From Candidatus Peribacteraceae bacterium (lineage in GTDB: Bacteria > Patescibacteriota > Gracilibacteria > Peribacterales > Peribacteraceae), in the NCBI GenBank assembly GCA_028717505.1, contig JAQUNQ010000060.1:1-6463 (forward strand): a DNA stretch of 6,463 bases, written 5' to 3'. Below, in pieces: positions 5,401 to 6,463 of the stretch. Positions within the stretch are counted from its first letter, which is position 1. The number at the start of each line of letters is the position of its first letter. The notes below the pieces were generated by a model. The model was given only the letters and a program-made list of their open reading frames with translations. It ran no database searches and had not been told where the DNA came from. Made by a program: the position numbers and the translations under genes.

Positions 5401-6463
5401 TTCGGTGACGTACATCGAGGCCGAGAAACTTGCCGACGGCTCCAGCCTTTCCGGCCTGAAGCTCAATGGCACGTGTTCCACGACCTGTGACATCACCGTG
5501 ACGACGGCGGATTCCACTGCATGGTTCTTCAAGAACCAGGGTGATCTGTTCGTCACGCGCGATTCCGTCATCGGGCCGCGCCAGCTCCTTGCCGGCACGC
5601 TCGGGGAATCGATCCTCAAGCTCAAATTCCACGCCGAGTATGAAGACATCGACGTGACGGACCTCGTGCTGAACTCCTCGGGAAGCACGGCCGCCTCGCT
5701 TGATGCCGTTGAACTCTGGCTGGACGGCGGCACGGCGCCCCTCGCCACATCCGGCGGCTGCGGCAGCGCAGACGTGTTGAGCGTCAACAACGCCCAGCCC
5801 GGACCGGCGTCCGCCACCGGCACCACAGCCTTCTGCTTCACCATGGATAACAAGCAGTTGGTGGTGCCCAAGGGCAGTGATATCAAAGTCAATGTCCGCC
5901 CGCGCGTGAAGACCGATGTTCAGGGTGCCACGAGCGCGAATGTGCTCTCGCTCTTCATCGATCACACGCCAGCCTCCAACGACTCCACCGGAACCGGATC
6001 CGTCCGCGCACGCGGTGTTGCGTCCAGCAACAACCTCGGTCGTAACGACGGAGACGCCATTGCGGAGGGAGAGGTATTCATCGGCCGCTCGTCCGCCAAT
6101 GCGACGAACGTCCGCGTGGTCGGCAGCTACAACGTTGCTGTCCTCTCCAAGATCGCCTCCATCACCAATGGCGGCGCGGCCGCAGGCACGGTCCCGAGCG
6201 GCGTTGCCGATATCGGCGCGTTCACCTTCACGGCTGCCGCGAACAGCAACTCCAAGAACGGTCTGAACCAGGCGACCATCTCGGGTGCTGTCTTCACGGT
6301 GCAGGCCACGAACGTGAACTTGGCCTACGACGGCTTCAAGATCTACAACAAGGTCGGTGGCTCGTCCCAGAGCGCCACGTGTACGCCTTGGACAACAGCC
6401 GGCGTGCAGATGACCAGCGGCAACGTTGGTAGCGGAACCTTCCTTGTGAAGTGTGACGGCCTC
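2447..6463 (+). CDS. SLH-domain S-layer-type surface protein, multi-module (3' end outside window)
   Basis: The frame is open from ATG 2447 to the last base: 1339 codons, no stop. Residues 1-28 are a Sec signal peptide (basic FKK, hydrophobic core, A-F-A cleavage site). Three SLH domains follow (about 29-80, 89-148, 152-206), each ending in NRAE (66-69, 134-137, 195-198), the position of the TRAE motif that binds cell-wall polysaccharide. An Ig-like domain of the S-layer kind covers about 222-314. From 318 onward come six divergent beta-rich modules with anchor residues near 343, 496, 652, 880, 1056 and 1256; the last is cut by the window. The domain order suggests wall-anchored export and a structural or adhesive surface role. 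All 14 cysteines fall in pairs within single domains. Codon use is strongly biased: TTA, CTA and TCA do not occur, which suggests high expression. The start fits the signal peptide although no Shine-Dalgarno is present. It may be the main S-layer protein or a large adhesin; no gene name is justified. Confidence 0.93.
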   Translation, partial: MDISRFKKTLAGLSVAAMMLTSVGTAFAKYSDVASGVWYEDAVQAFVDAGYLDSAQTRFRGGDAANRAEFVKLIVMLNGGLLSTPPAVPSFNDVATGAWFYSYMEEAAKEGWVRGDGNCYGSKPCYARPAANINRAEAAALIVRAFGLEDTGAAPQFVDNPSGQWYTADIQAAADACVLQGDDSTGRVRPSDTMNRAEMVVMLHRVDQGLSYGVDCGAEEAMAAIKSVTAVDEVTIEVEFTAEVTKASAETKANYTVSGSPALPINAASLIAKDTVELTLGEEMVPAHTYTVAVENVMTADGREITDTDTFPGYSAMVKGDGELEVSVASSNPRGDTLPKGAIGVVVLSADFTASCKDKVEVENLTMLHEGFGASTDVDGVYAAVNGARVTRKRTIDSQDQTAELRFSSPLVIDPCETVTVDLVADFNSTAATAGEHNFVVELPSDVTSNAADVRGNFPLRGETFKVAAVTSGIITVDYRSVNPSQVQVGDKGVVIGKFELNANSTEDQTLYSATFENNSSASDGEFVNIAIRRTDGTVLTNTVAQTVGDFITLVFDPPFTILEGDKITLEIVADIMGGADKSVQMHFEESSDLFAVGSLYGYGVNGQLYGSQVSIPDDDATPVTIDAGEFTIGINGPATTQFTSDSNDAVLANIEFTTGGEDIDVKNLYIAILGQTATGAYMNENGGGSGSTKTADSMDEISDMMEGVEIRNKTTGRTVSAVRLTTTGTSGNAATAVKGQYQIYRFDDFVVKGKQTWQFRVDFTSNSGAHPGNGDKFKVIICGEPTHILSSGSLGTNSTGCDFGGIFGTGGTYDYATTDAQTRAFQMQVEGISTGDKVGDVRPRGSISGNNQEVVDAGLTVAVQGLADADSAVENSKDINLLRFEAKASSAEDLLFTKAVFEASSGSLLNGNNYALWVDTDGDRAVDTILEDGVTSQSSQVSFTELAGGGYVLPKEQTVVFEVHSDVASSITGDDLKLAFATGSSVTYIEAEKLADGSSLSGLKLNGTCSTTCDITVTTADSTAWFFKNQGDLFVTRDSVIGPRQLLAGTLGESILKLKFHAEYEDIDVTDLVLNSSGSTAASLDAVELWLDGGTAPLATSGGCGSADVLSVNNAQPGPASATGTTAFCFTMDNKQLVVPKGSDIKVNVRPRVKTDVQGATSANVLSLFIDHTPASNDSTGTGSVRARGVASSNNLGRNDGDAIAEGEVFIGRSSANATNVRVVGSYNVAVLSKIASITNGGAAAGTVPSGVADIGAFTFTAAANSNSKNGLNQATISGAVFTVQATNVNLAYDGFKIYNKVGGSSQSATCTPWTTAGVQMTSGNVGSGTFLVKCDGL
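2531..3064 (+). other. Three tandem SLH domains (cell-wall anchor)
   Basis: Each domain opens with an aromatic-acidic start (YSDV, FNDV, FVDN), then G-x-W-[FY] (GVWY, GAWF, GQWY), a helix, and a closing NRAE helix. Three copies match the usual trimeric SLH anchor. The second copy has an enlarged loop holding C119 and C125 (NCYGSKPCY) where most SLH domains read 'G-Y-x-D-G-x-F-x-P'. Known SLH trimers bind pyruvylated or similar secondary wall polymers; the ligand here is unknown. Confidence 0.92.
3398..6463 (+). repeat. Six divergent beta-sandwich-like protein modules (protein-level repeat)
   Basis: Modules align on a first strand (IGVVVL 343, IGKFEL 496, LANIEF 652, INLLRF 880, ILKLKF 1056, IGAFTF 1256) and, 64-98 residues later, on a strand pair (LVIDPCETVTVDLVADF 411, FTILEGDKITLEIVADI 560, FVVKGKQTWQFRVDF 750, YVLPKEQTVVFEVHSDV 952, LVVPKGSDIKVNVRPRV 1138). 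Spacing between first anchors is 153, 156, 228, 176 and 200 residues. The copies are too diverged to recombine easily at the DNA level, so they are old. I recall similar modules in other CPR surface proteins but know no established family name. Confidence 0.7.

Noticed and set aside
2423..5965. 1180-codon open frame on the minus strand
   Set aside because: It lies in exact antisense codon register to the SLH protein gene and is open only because that gene lacks TTA, CTA and TCA codons. Its translation is His/Arg/Val/Gly-rich with no recognisable domain, while the plus frame has a signal peptide and three SLH domains.

Overview
The window carries two genes on the plus strand, separated by a long, structured, apparently non-coding stretch. 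The first is a complete cysteinyl-tRNA synthetase (cysS, 186-1682). The second is the 5' part of a very large exported cell-surface protein (2447 to the window edge, 1339 codons with no stop). That protein has a signal peptide, three SLH (S-layer homology) domains, one Ig-like domain and at least six divergent beta-rich modules.

Organism: the features fit a Candidate Phyla Radiation bacterium, most likely of the Peregrinibacteria/Peribacteria type. This rests on recalled family style and not on a search. The clues are SLH motifs ending in NRAE, surface modules with an 'L-x-V-P-K-G ... V-x-A-D' core, a CysRS with HIGN and DIHTGG variants, a dispersed-repeat-like sequence (CATCCTGAGCCCTGTCGAAGG) between genes, and starts without a Shine-Dalgarno sequence. 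Coding GC is moderate to high. Both genes read through with the standard code; there is no in-frame TGA to suggest TGA-to-glycine recoding.

Layout: 11-47 is a good intrinsic terminator for a gene ending left of the window. 59-157 is repeat-like intergenic DNA that probably causes a spurious 5' extension of the cysS frame. 186-1682 is cysS, with an in-frame 9-bp minisatellite coding a Gly/Glu/Lys-rich linker. 1703-1722 is a perfect 20-nt palindrome just after cysS. 1683-2446 (764 nt) has no convincing gene but holds many hairpins and short repeated arms that could pair in more than one way, ending in a pyrimidine-rich tract directly at the next start codon. 2447-6463 is the S-layer-type gene.

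Functionally, cysS is housekeeping and the large protein is structural. Their adjacency does not imply a shared pathway, and the terminator-like palindrome plus the long spacer suggest separate transcription. Three points deserve a second look: the leader region before the S-layer gene, the even pairing of all 14 cysteines within single domains of the surface protein, and the 9-bp repeat inside an essential tRNA synthetase. I saw no tRNA, rRNA, CRISPR array or insertion sequence.
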